Positions 1 through 5,150 of a stretch of DNA of 6,171 bases are shown here, piece by piece. The notes beneath the pieces are model-generated. The model was not told where the DNA came from. It saw only the letters and a list, made by a program, of their open reading frames with translations, and searched no databases. Origin of the DNA: CANHEE01 sp043777755 (GTDB lineage Bacteria > Bacteroidota > Bacteroidia > Chitinophagales > Saprospiraceae); NCBI GenBank assembly GCA_043777755.1, contig JAYWHK010000311.1, positions 1 to 6,171 on the forward strand, read 5' to 3'. The position numbers and the translations under genes are program-made. Position 1 is the stretch's first letter, and every line of letters begins with the position of its first letter.

Positions 1-23
1 TAATTTTGTAGGGTAACAACAAC
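1..23 (+). CRISPR. 3' end of a type VI-B-like CRISPR repeat (array continues to the left)
   Basis: The first 23 bases match the last 23 bases of the 36-bp repeats at 861-1028, including the ATTTTG loop, the TAGGG half-stem and the ACAAC end. The window therefore begins inside the last repeat of an upstream array. What follows (24-180) is the same sequence that follows the last repeat of the second array, which marks this as a terminal repeat rather than an internal one. Number of upstream repeats and presence of cas13b cannot be known from here. Confidence 0.85.
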
Positions 24-50
24 AGTAAGCAGTAAAAATGGTATCTAAAT

Positions 51-65
51 CGTTGATAATCAACG
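51..65. repeat. 15-bp palindrome CGTTGATAATCAACG, copy 1
   Basis: Two 7-base arms (CGTTGAT and ATCAACG) surround a single A. The identical palindrome is at 1056-1070. Its perfect symmetry with a one-base centre suits a dimeric protein-binding site better than an RNA hairpin, but no function is shown. Confidence 0.6.
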
Positions 66-88
66 AAGAAGGCACTATGTTAGAAATG

Positions 89-139
89 AAAAAATGGGCT
101 AAAAACGCAGTGAATGTTGCGCTTTTAGTCCATTTTTTT
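89..139 (+). terminator. Intrinsic terminator after the upstream CRISPR array, copy 1
   Basis: The left arm AAAAAATGGGCTAAAA pairs with TTTTAGTCCATTTTTT, with one G-U wobble. An inner extension CGCA/TGCG closes over a short loop. The A-run/T-run flanks make it look like a bidirectional Rho-independent terminator. It sits between the terminal CRISPR repeat and the promoter of the toxin-antitoxin operon, so it would end pre-crRNA transcription and insulate the operon. Confidence 0.8.
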
Positions 140-147
140 AATCCTAA

Positions 148-179
148 TTTTTGAAAATTGGGAAAAAAGTGTAACTTTG
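148..179 (+). promoter_or_regulatory. Bacteroidota-type promoter of the PIN toxin-antitoxin operon
   Basis: TAACTTTG at 172-179 matches the -7 consensus TAnnTTTG of Bacteroidota primary sigma factor promoters. A TTTTTG at 148-153 lies 18 bases upstream as the -33 element. The antitoxin ATG is 18 bases downstream of the box, which gives a short A/T-rich leader with no Shine-Dalgarno. The box is identical in the second copy (1177-1184). Confidence 0.75.
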
Positions 180-197
180 TTTAAAATTTAAATAAAA

Positions 198-422
198 ATG
201 ACAAATACAGCCATACAACCGCCTTTAAATAGCACACAAATGATGCTATTGCGTCTTTTTAGCCGTGATGTGCCAGAACATCGCATGAAAGAAATCAAAA
301 AATTATTGCTTGGTTATTATACTGAAAAGCTCCACGAAGAAGTGGCAAAAGCTGTTGATGAAAAAGGCATCTCAGATGCTGATATTGATGCTGTTTTGTA
401 CCAACAACAACGTACAAAATGA
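198..422 (+). CDS. Putative antitoxin of a PIN-domain toxin-antitoxin pair
   Basis: A 74-residue, predicted mainly helical, charged protein. Its C-terminal stop overlaps the start of the PIN gene by four bases (ATGA), the classic arrangement of antitoxin before toxin. It begins with a short polar N-terminus and a segment around residues 11-24 (LNSTQMMLLRLFSRDV) resembling small proteins that precede PIN toxins in other Bacteroidota. The rest (about 28-70) is an amphipathic region rich in K, E and D that would suit toxin wrapping. No clear AbrB, RHH or HTH motif is visible, so DNA binding and autoregulation are not shown. The ATG at 198 is supported by the promoter just upstream and by an A-rich leader. 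The antitoxin role is inferred mainly from gene order, size and overlap. Confidence 0.75.
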   Translation: MTNTAIQPPLNSTQMMLLRLFSRDVPEHRMKEIKKLLLGYYTEKLHEEVAKAVDEKGISDADIDAVLYQQQRTK

Positions 423-832
423 AAGTAGTGATAGATACCAATTGCCTAATCGCTTCTATAAATCGTAATCGTCCAGAGTTTTGGCTTTACAATGCTTTTA
501 TTGATGAAAAATTTGAATGGGTAATCAGTAATGAAATTTTGACAGAATATGTTGAAGTCATTACCAGAATATATTCTGAAAGCACTGCAAAAGTAGTAAG
601 TGAAATCTTGCTTTTAGCTGATAATGTCACTTTGCAAGAACCTTTTTATAAATGGCAATTGATAGAAAAAGACCCTGACGATAATAAATTTGCGGATTTA
701 GCAATCGCTGCCAACGCCAACTACTTAGTTTCAAATGATAAGCATTTTCAAATTTTAAACAAACATGAATTAGATATGTTTGCTTTGCAAGTCGTTGATT
801 TAGAGTTTTTTAGAAAAATTTGTAATTATTAA
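419..832 (+). CDS. PIN-domain ribonuclease toxin (TIGR00305-like)
   Basis: A 137-residue single-domain PIN protein, the normal length for toxins of this kind, which are Mg-dependent RNases held inactive by the cognate antitoxin. The acidic site is complete: D6 in VVIDTN, E43 in ILTEYVEV, D88 in the DPDDNKFADLAIAA motif (residues 85-98), and D107 in LVSNDKHF. The DPDDNKFADLA and YLVSNDKHF motifs are typical of the 'putative toxin component, PIN family' group rather than classical VapC. Translation is coupled to the antitoxin by an ATGA overlap. The gene ends only 28 bp before the first repeat of the second CRISPR array, with no terminator between, so toxin transcription could read into that array. 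RNA target and actual toxicity are unknown. Confidence 0.9.
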   Translation: MKVVIDTNCLIASINRNRPEFWLYNAFIDEKFEWVISNEILTEYVEVITRIYSESTAKVVSEILLLADNVTLQEPFYKWQLIEKDPDDNKFADLAIAANANYLVSNDKHFQILNKHELDMFALQVVDLEFFRKICNY

Positions 833-860
833 AAGGTAATATTCAGCATACGTTTTAATT

Positions 861-1028
861 GTTGTCAAAGCCTTAATTTTGTAGGGCAACAACAACTACA
901 GATGCGCTTTGATAGTCAATTTCGCTGTTGTCAAAGCCCTAATTTTGTAGGGTAGCAACAACACGGATTCGATAACATAGTTGAACCAGCTCGTTGTCAA
1001 AGCCCTAATTTTGTAGGGTATTCACAAC
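861..1028 (+). CRISPR. Short type VI-B-like (Cas13b-type) CRISPR array, 3 repeats and 2 spacers
   Basis: Three 36-bp repeats lie at 861-896, 927-962 and 993-1028, with exactly 30-bp unrelated spacers at 897-926 and 963-992. Each repeat starts GTTGT and ends ACAAC, which pair, and has a central CCCTA/TAGGG stem around ATTTTG. From memory this is the layout of Cas13b direct repeats (36 nt, 30-nt spacers, GTTG at one end, an ATTTTG loop and AGGGTA-CACAAC at the other) as in Bergeyella and Riemerella. The orientation (plus strand) follows from that comparison. Repeats differ: the first has CCTTA and GGGCA, breaking one stem pair; the second has a G in the GGGTAGCA stretch; the third ends GGGTATTCACAAC, closest to known Cas13b repeats. 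Repeat drift and the low count suggest an ageing or satellite array. No cas gene is present in the window. Confidence 0.88.
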
Positions 1029-1055
1029 AGTAAGCAGTAAAAATAGTATCTAAAT

Positions 1056-1070
1056 CGTTGATAATCAACG
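1056..1070. repeat. 15-bp palindrome CGTTGATAATCAACG, copy 2
   Basis: Identical to the palindrome at 51-65 and at the same distance after the terminal CRISPR repeat (27 bases after its last base). Possible protein-binding site; function unknown. Confidence 0.6.
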
Positions 1071-1093
1071 AAGAAGGCACTGTATTAGAAATG

Positions 1094-1144
1094 AAAAAAT
1101 GGGCTAAAATCATAGCAAATACTATGGTTTTAGCCCATTTTTTT
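1094..1144 (+). terminator. Intrinsic terminator after the second CRISPR array, copy 2
   Basis: AAAAAATGGGCTAAAA pairs perfectly with TTTTAGCCCATTTTTT. An inner stem CATAG/CTATG closes on CAAATA. The inner stem replaces the CGCA/TGCG of copy 1 with compensating changes. The final T-run makes it a good terminator for the array transcript on the plus strand. Confidence 0.8.
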
Positions 1145-1152
1145 ATTCCTAA

Positions 1153-1184
1153 TTTTGGAAATTGGAGAGAAATATGTAACTTTG
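1153..1184 (+). promoter_or_regulatory. Bacteroidota-type promoter of the antitoxin-like/HNH module
   Basis: TAACTTTG at 1177-1184 fits the TAnnTTTG -7 element, with TTTTG at 1153-1157 as -33, 19 bases apart. The ATG at 1201 follows 16 bases after the box. It is homologous to the promoter at 148-179. Confidence 0.75.
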
Positions 1185-1200
1185 TAAAAAATTTAGAACA

Positions 1201-1656
1201 ATGGCAGCAGCAACGAAAACAATCGTTATTTCAAATCATTCAGATATTCTTTTACAAGATGTCTTACAAGGCGTATCTGCATTAGAAACACCTGATATTG
1301 AACAATTTATGTTCAATATCGGACAGTTGTTGGCTTCTCGAAAATCAACAAATTTAGATAAAAAAGAAACACAATTGTTAAAAGAAATCAATCATTCGCT
1401 ACCAATCGTTTTGCTGGAGCGATACAATCAATTGTTGGCAAATAGCGAGGCTGAAACAATGACAGCTGATGAGAATGAAGAATATTTGGCAATTCACGAA
1501 AAAATACAACGATTGAACGTGAAACGATACAAAAAAATTCAGAATTTAGCCAACCTTCGTGGTGTGAGTGTACCTACCGTAATGAAGCTCTATCGCTTTA
1601 CAATCCCAAAACAATGCTATGGAAAGAACATTTTATCTGGTCAGATGATTATTTAG
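1201..1656 (+). CDS. Probable antitoxin-like partner of an HNH nuclease, C-terminus altered by deletion
   Basis: A 151-codon frame. Residues 1 to about 129 look like a real protein: a helical N-terminus (to about 65), then LPIVLLERYNQLLANSEAET, an acidic stretch (TADENEEY), and a conserved-looking helix ending in NLANLRGVSVPTVM (116-128). From memory, proteins with this 'LP..L..RY..L...R..ETLT..E..E' to 'LA.LRGVS...LM' layout occur directly upstream of small HNH endonucleases in Bacteroidota and cyanobacteria and are thought to be their partners. After about residue 129 the protein runs out of frame through the tail of just such an HNH gene (see 1590-1775), so its last ~22 residues (YRFTIPKQCYGKN onward) are aberrant. 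The start is supported by the promoter 16 bases upstream. Antitoxin function is an inference from family context; the protein may still be made. Confidence 0.65.
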   Translation: MAAATKTIVISNHSDILLQDVLQGVSALETPDIEQFMFNIGQLLASRKSTNLDKKETQLLKEINHSLPIVLLERYNQLLANSEAETMTADENEEYLAIHEKIQRLNVKRYKKIQNLANLRGVSVPTVMKLYRFTIPKQCYGKNILSGQMII

Positions 1657-1775
1657 AAATTATAGGCATATCTGCAAATGGTCGAGCAACGGTTTTGACA
1701 TTAAAACTCAATCATCTCGGCATCAAAAATTTACGAAAATTATGGTTGATGGACAATCTTCACCCGCCTTTTTGA
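1590..1775 (+). pseudogene. C-terminal remnant of an HNH endonuclease gene
   Basis: In the +2 frame relative to the gene at 1201, this stretch reads LYNPKTMLWKEHF, then IWSDDYLEIIGIS, then NGRATVLTLKLN, ending LHPPF and TGA at 1773-1775. This strongly resembles the ending of small HNH endonucleases of the type 'LFNPR...W.EHF.W......IIG.T..GRAT...L.LN'. The HNH catalytic core, which lies upstream of this tail in the family, is absent. The boundary falls around 1588-1598, inside what should be the last codons of the upstream partner, so a single internal deletion probably removed the partner's end and most of the nuclease and joined the rest. The fragment has its own ATG at 1614 but lacks any catalytic part. 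Confidence 0.7.
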
Positions 1776-1803
1776 TTATATAATGATATACACAATGGAA
1801 GGT

Positions 1804-1843
1804 GGTATTCAATATTTTGCATAAATGCAAAATATTGAATACC
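1804..1843. terminator. Perfect 19-bp inverted repeat, likely transcription terminator
   Basis: GGTATTCAATATTTTGCAT is followed by AA and its exact reverse complement. On the plus strand it is followed, five bases on, by TTTTT (1849-1853), so it would terminate transcription leaving the antitoxin/HNH remnant. It also lies about 60 bp beyond the stop of the convergent gene at 1902, though no T-run follows on that strand. Perfect arms of this length exceed what a terminator needs, so a small insertion element or protein-binding palindrome is an alternative. Confidence 0.6.
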
Positions 1844-1901
1844 AAGCGTTTTTAATATCTTTAATATCTAATAACCAACTTTTTATATATTAGATTTTAT
1901 G

Positions 1902-4900
1902 TTAATTTTTACCATTCACATTGGCAATAACTGTCCGTAAATCCCGCTTATTAAAAATCCCTTTTTTATCAAAAAGTAAAATAGGTTGAGTAAGGTCTTG
2001 GATTACATTAGCAGCATAAATATTGGCATCTTCGTAGTACAAATGCTGACTTTTGTGCAACATCGGAATCCTCCGTTTCCAATCGTGGTAACTCCCTTGT
2101 ATATTAACAAAATAAGTAATGTAACCTAATTTTGTAGCATTTTTTTCCAAATTCTTCTGTTTTTCCTTCGTTATTTTGTCATCATTTTTATTCAAAAAAA
2201 TTATTGCTGTGTTTTTTCCACGCCAATCTACATTATTTAAGGCTTTATTTTTGGTTGTTGTAAGCGCAAAATTAGAGGTTTGAAACTTTTGTAGGTTAAA
2301 ATTAGCTATTTTTACAGCATTTTTCACCGACTCTATCAATACTGTGTAAGTACACTCATCGACGAATTTTTGAGCGTATTTTAAAGTTTCAACATTAAAA
2401 CCATTTTTCAAATTTTCACTAATGTATTTTGCTTCCCAAAAATTGAGTACACGACCAGAAAAAGTCATTCGAGCAACGTTTTGATCCGTGATTTTTAAGT
2501 GTTGATTGATTTGAATTTGTTTATTCAAATAAATTTCCACAAATTCTTGGTAAGATTTACTCAAAATCCCACGTTCATTTTGAATTTTTATTTCCTGTAA
2601 AAAATCAAAATAATTGATATTCATTTTATAGTCCTTAGGTTTGCTGTAAGCAAATCTAAGCAAATGATTGACATACCAATAATCAATATCTGCTTCTGCC
2701 GTTTTTAGAAAAGTACGGCTAATTTTTGCCCTTGCCAAAAAGTAAGAAAAAGACTCTTTTTGCTTGATGTATTCCATAGAAACTAATTTTTTGAACTCTA
2801 AATCGCTCAATTGATAGTTTTTATAGAAAATTGAATCCAGATTATGCATACTTCGGGCAATTTCATTCAAATAAAGCATCGGGGCGCTGCTTTCTCCTTC
2901 CAATACAACATCATTCAAAACTTCGGAAATATTGAATTTTTGTCCAGGTTCGAGCCACAATTCCATCGCTTTCCCTTTATACGTCAAACGAGCTAAAACA
3001 GGTTCTACAATAGCAAAACGATAACATAGTGTATCTTCTTGCAAAAATTTCTTCCGTTTTAAGATTTGCGGCACTGGATTTTTTTCAATGTGATTTACAA
3101 TGTCTGGATATATTGAAAGTTTGAAATTATATTTGTTAAACAACCTTTTCAAACCTCTAATCTCGACCATTTTTGTTTCGTAAGTCACTTCAGGATACGT
3201 AATCGGATCGCATTGGCACACCGAATCTGTTTCAATTCCACTAAAAAAAAGATTAGAAAATGCTTTTTCAGTTCCTTTTTTAAAAGCGTTGTCATCTTTA
3301 GCAAGCGAAAAAGCACCCGTGCGCTGATTGAGGTTACTACTTCGTTGGTCAAACAATTGCTCTTTTATAATAATCAAACTTGTATCAAAATCAAATAATT
3401 TGTCTTTTTTAGAAAAAACAAGTTCCATTTCTTCTTTCAAATCAGGATAAGGGCATTTTTTTTGATAAAAATCAAAATACGGCTTCATTCTATCTTTGCC
3501 ATTGAACAAGAGCTTTTCGATGATTTCTTCGCCAAAAGTATAATACAAACTTTTATCATAAAAGAAAAAATCCAAGTTATAAAAGTCTGATTTAGAGATA
3601 CTTGCGATTTTACTTTTAAATTCAAAATTTGAATCTTTCAATAAATGTGTCTGCATACCAGCCACTGACAACCAGCCCATCATACCGTTCACCGTACGAA
3701 CTTTTACAAATGGCGCAGCTACATAGTCCCCTTTTTCGGAGTCATAACTAATATTATCTTTCGTTGCTTCATTTAAAACACTAAGTTTTGCCCCAATTGG
3801 CAACCTTATCAAGGGAATTTTACTGGTAGGGTCGTCAAACAAACCGAGAGAATCTTCAATAATGGTGCATCTCGTGAAATCTCGCCTTGTTTCTACATCA
3901 TAATTTTTGATGTAAAGTTGATTTTGATTTAATTTTGGAGTGAAATTATATACCTCAACATCGGTACTTTTTAACCATCCGTAATGACCATCAATTGTAC
4001 GGCATTGCAAACGATAGACCAACGGAACTCGTTGGTGTTGTGCCTGAAAAGAAGTCTTTTGCATCACAATAACCTGTTCATTAACGGGCAATTTTCCTAT
4101 AATTTTGGTACATTCTATGTCATTGTATAAAATAGCATCTTGCGACAATGGCACAGCTATCAACTGCTTGGAAGCCAAACCATAAGGAAAATCTGGCTTT
4201 TGGAGTCGAAATTGATAGTATAACTTTAAAAATTTCGTATAATTAGGATGGATAAAATTAGCGTCACTACTGATAACAATTTCATTTAAAAAATCAAAAT
4301 AGGCATCAGGAAGGTAAAGACTCTCCACGGAAGCCGCTGAAAGATGTGATTCTTGGTAGTGCATCAAATTATAAGCATACCAATAATTGACTTCCGCTTG
4401 AAAAAAAATCTTAAAATCCTCAGACCATTTTGGATTATTATTTTTTAAATATTGATGATAAAAAGCCCATTTGTCACGTAAAACATTATCCATATACTTC
4501 CGAAACTGAATACTCGAAAGTGTTGCTATTTGATAATTGATTTCTTTAACAGAATATGAAATAAAATGCTGACGAAAAGCGTGTAAAAATGTATTCTCAG
4601 AAGCTCGACTACCTGAAAATTGTATTTTCGTTGGGTAGTTTTCTGCATTAAAATGAAGACTCATCGAATCGCCTGGCTCACAATACAAGTCAAAGTAACG
4701 GTAGTCATGTGAAATCCTGATTTGAGTTATTTTAGGTAAGTCCACCGTAAAATCACAAAGATTATCTTTACCCAATGCCTCCCTTGAATATTCTTTCCAC
4801 TCTGGATAAAAAAGCCCTTCGGTATATGCAAATGTAGTCGAAACGTCAATTTTATTTTTGACATTACACGAGATATAAGTACTTTTAACTTCTTGTAGTT

Positions 4901-4964
4901 GTGCGTAAGTGAACTGTTCTATCAATAAAAATAGAAGTGACAAAATTATTGTCTTGAAATGCAT
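1902..4964 (-). CDS. Large exported protein with duplicated TlpA-type N-terminal region, two SH3-like domains and a CxxC-less thioredoxin-like C-terminus
   Basis: A 1020-residue protein starting at an ATG. Residues 1-21 are a signal peptide (KTIILSLLFLLI core, probable cleavage after TYA-21), so it is exported to the periplasm or surface. Residues about 25-255 resemble the N-terminal region of Bacteroidota TlpA-type thiol-disulfide oxidoreductases: FDLYCEPGDSMSLHF (91-105), FSGSRASENTFL (116-127), then helices. A second copy covers about 645-820: MELWLEPGQKFNIS (667-680), LEGESSAPMLYLNEI (688-702). Both share YWY..NLL/NLM and YFDFLxEI (222-229 and 785-792). Between them lie two SH3-like segments ending in YGWLKSTDV (328-336) and MGWLSVAGM (429-437). 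Residues about 912-1015 (DWRGKNTAIIFLN, YFVNIQGSYHDW, QPILLFDKKGIF) follow a thioredoxin-fold pattern but have no CxxC, so redox activity is unlikely. Exact function is unknown. It appears to be a single-gene unit; the next gene upstream is 184 bp away. A low-homology or very divergent protein is to be expected. Confidence 0.85.
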   Translation of the reverse strand: MHFKTIILSLLFLLIEQFTYAQLQEVKSTYISCNVKNKIDVSTTFAYTEGLFYPEWKEYSREALGKDNLCDFTVDLPKITQIRISHDYRYFDLYCEPGDSMSLHFNAENYPTKIQFSGSRASENTFLHAFRQHFISYSVKEINYQIATLSSIQFRKYMDNVLRDKWAFYHQYLKNNNPKWSEDFKIFFQAEVNYWYAYNLMHYQESHLSAASVESLYLPDAYFDFLNEIVISSDANFIHPNYTKFLKLYYQFRLQKPDFPYGLASKQLIAVPLSQDAILYNDIECTKIIGKLPVNEQVIVMQKTSFQAQHQRVPLVYRLQCRTIDGHYGWLKSTDVEVYNFTPKLNQNQLYIKNYDVETRRDFTRCTIIEDSLGLFDDPTSKIPLIRLPIGAKLSVLNEATKDNISYDSEKGDYVAAPFVKVRTVNGMMGWLSVAGMQTHLLKDSNFEFKSKIASISKSDFYNLDFFFYDKSLYYTFGEEIIEKLLFNGKDRMKPYFDFYQKKCPYPDLKEEMELVFSKKDKLFDFDTSLIIIKEQLFDQRSSNLNQRTGAFSLAKDDNAFKKGTEKAFSNLFFSGIETDSVCQCDPITYPEVTYETKMVEIRGLKRLFNKYNFKLSIYPDIVNHIEKNPVPQILKRKKFLQEDTLCYRFAIVEPVLARLTYKGKAMELWLEPGQKFNISEVLNDVVLEGESSAPMLYLNEIARSMHNLDSIFYKNYQLSDLEFKKLVSMEYIKQKESFSYFLARAKISRTFLKTAEADIDYWYVNHLLRFAYSKPKDYKMNINYFDFLQEIKIQNERGILSKSYQEFVEIYLNKQIQINQHLKITDQNVARMTFSGRVLNFWEAKYISENLKNGFNVETLKYAQKFVDECTYTVLIESVKNAVKIANFNLQKFQTSNFALTTTKNKALNNVDWRGKNTAIIFLNKNDDKITKEKQKNLEKNATKLGYITYFVNIQGSYHDWKRRIPMLHKSQHLYYEDANIYAANVIQDLTQPILLFDKKGIFNKRDLRTVIANVNGKN

Positions 4965-5087
4965 AGGCTCAGTAAATTTTAGTTTTAAGCAAAGTCAAAT
5001 TTTAAAATAACATCTTTAAAAACTTAAAAATCACTGATAATCAAGCATTTGTAAAATTTATTTTTCTATTCCTTTATTTTGACAAAA

Positions 5088-5118
5088 CAAAAATATACAA
5101 TTAATTCCTATATCACAA
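5088..5118 (-). promoter_or_regulatory. Candidate promoter of the large exported protein
   Basis: On the minus strand, TATTTTTG (5095-5088) fits TAnnTTTG and a TTG (5118-5116) lies 20 bases upstream. The leader to the ATG at 4964 would be about 115 nt, which is long for this phylum. A weaker box, TGACTTTG (4997-4990), is nearer the start but lacks a -33 partner. The region is so AT-rich that chance matches are likely. Confidence 0.35.
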
Positions 5119-5125
5119 CATTGAA

Positions 5126-5150
5126 AAAATATTTATTTTTTTAATATTTT
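5126..5150 (-). terminator. AT-rich hairpin at the end of the GNAT gene
   Basis: AAAATATT and AATATTTT arms (5126-5133 and 5143-5150) enclose a 9-base loop. On the minus strand the structure overlaps the stop codon and runs into a T-run, as in an intrinsic terminator. The stem is all A-T, hence weak. Confidence 0.35.

Larger units (their letters stand above)
24..180 (+). repeat. Array-trailer/promoter block, copy 1
   Basis: This block aligns without any gap to 1029-1185 (offset 1005). Positions 24-104 differ at only three sites (40, 77, 79), 105-122 are strongly diverged (10 of 18 sites), and the rest is again similar, ending with an identical ten-base stretch at 171-180. It contains a 15-bp palindrome, a terminator hairpin and a promoter. 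Together with the repeat fragment at 1-23 the duplicated stretch covers about 180 bp. It separates a CRISPR array from a toxin-antitoxin-type operon in both copies. Confidence 0.9.
1029..1185 (+). repeat. Array-trailer/promoter block, copy 2
   Basis: Gap-free second copy of 24-180, again directly after a terminal CRISPR repeat and directly before a two-gene module. A 75-codon open frame crosses it from 1058, but the differences between the copies do not follow codon positions and instead preserve hairpin pairing, so it is taken as non-coding. Confidence 0.9.

Noticed and set aside
38..154. 38-codon frame from the ATG at 38 in copy 1
   Set aside because: Copy 2 has ATA in place of the ATG, and the changes follow hairpin pairing rather than codon positions.
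1057..1092. Possible fourth degenerate CRISPR repeat starting GTTG, 28 bases after the last repeat
   Set aside because: Only the GTTG start agrees. The CCCTA/TAGGG stem and ATTTTG loop are absent, and the GTTG belongs to the palindrome at 1056-1070.
1058..1285. 75-codon open frame across the second trailer block
   Set aside because: It runs through a terminator hairpin, a promoter and the start of the gene at 1201 in another frame. The equivalent frame in copy 1 stops after the hairpin, and the differences between copies change amino acids freely while keeping RNA pairing.
1866..1895. ATCTAATA/TATTAGAT inverted repeat just past the stop of the large gene
   Set aside because: Only 8 A-T-rich pairs with a 14-base loop and no T-run on the minus strand; too weak to call a terminator.
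3213..3398. 61-codon plus-strand frame
   Set aside because: Lies entirely inside the 1020-residue gene on the other strand; composition is that of an antisense shadow.
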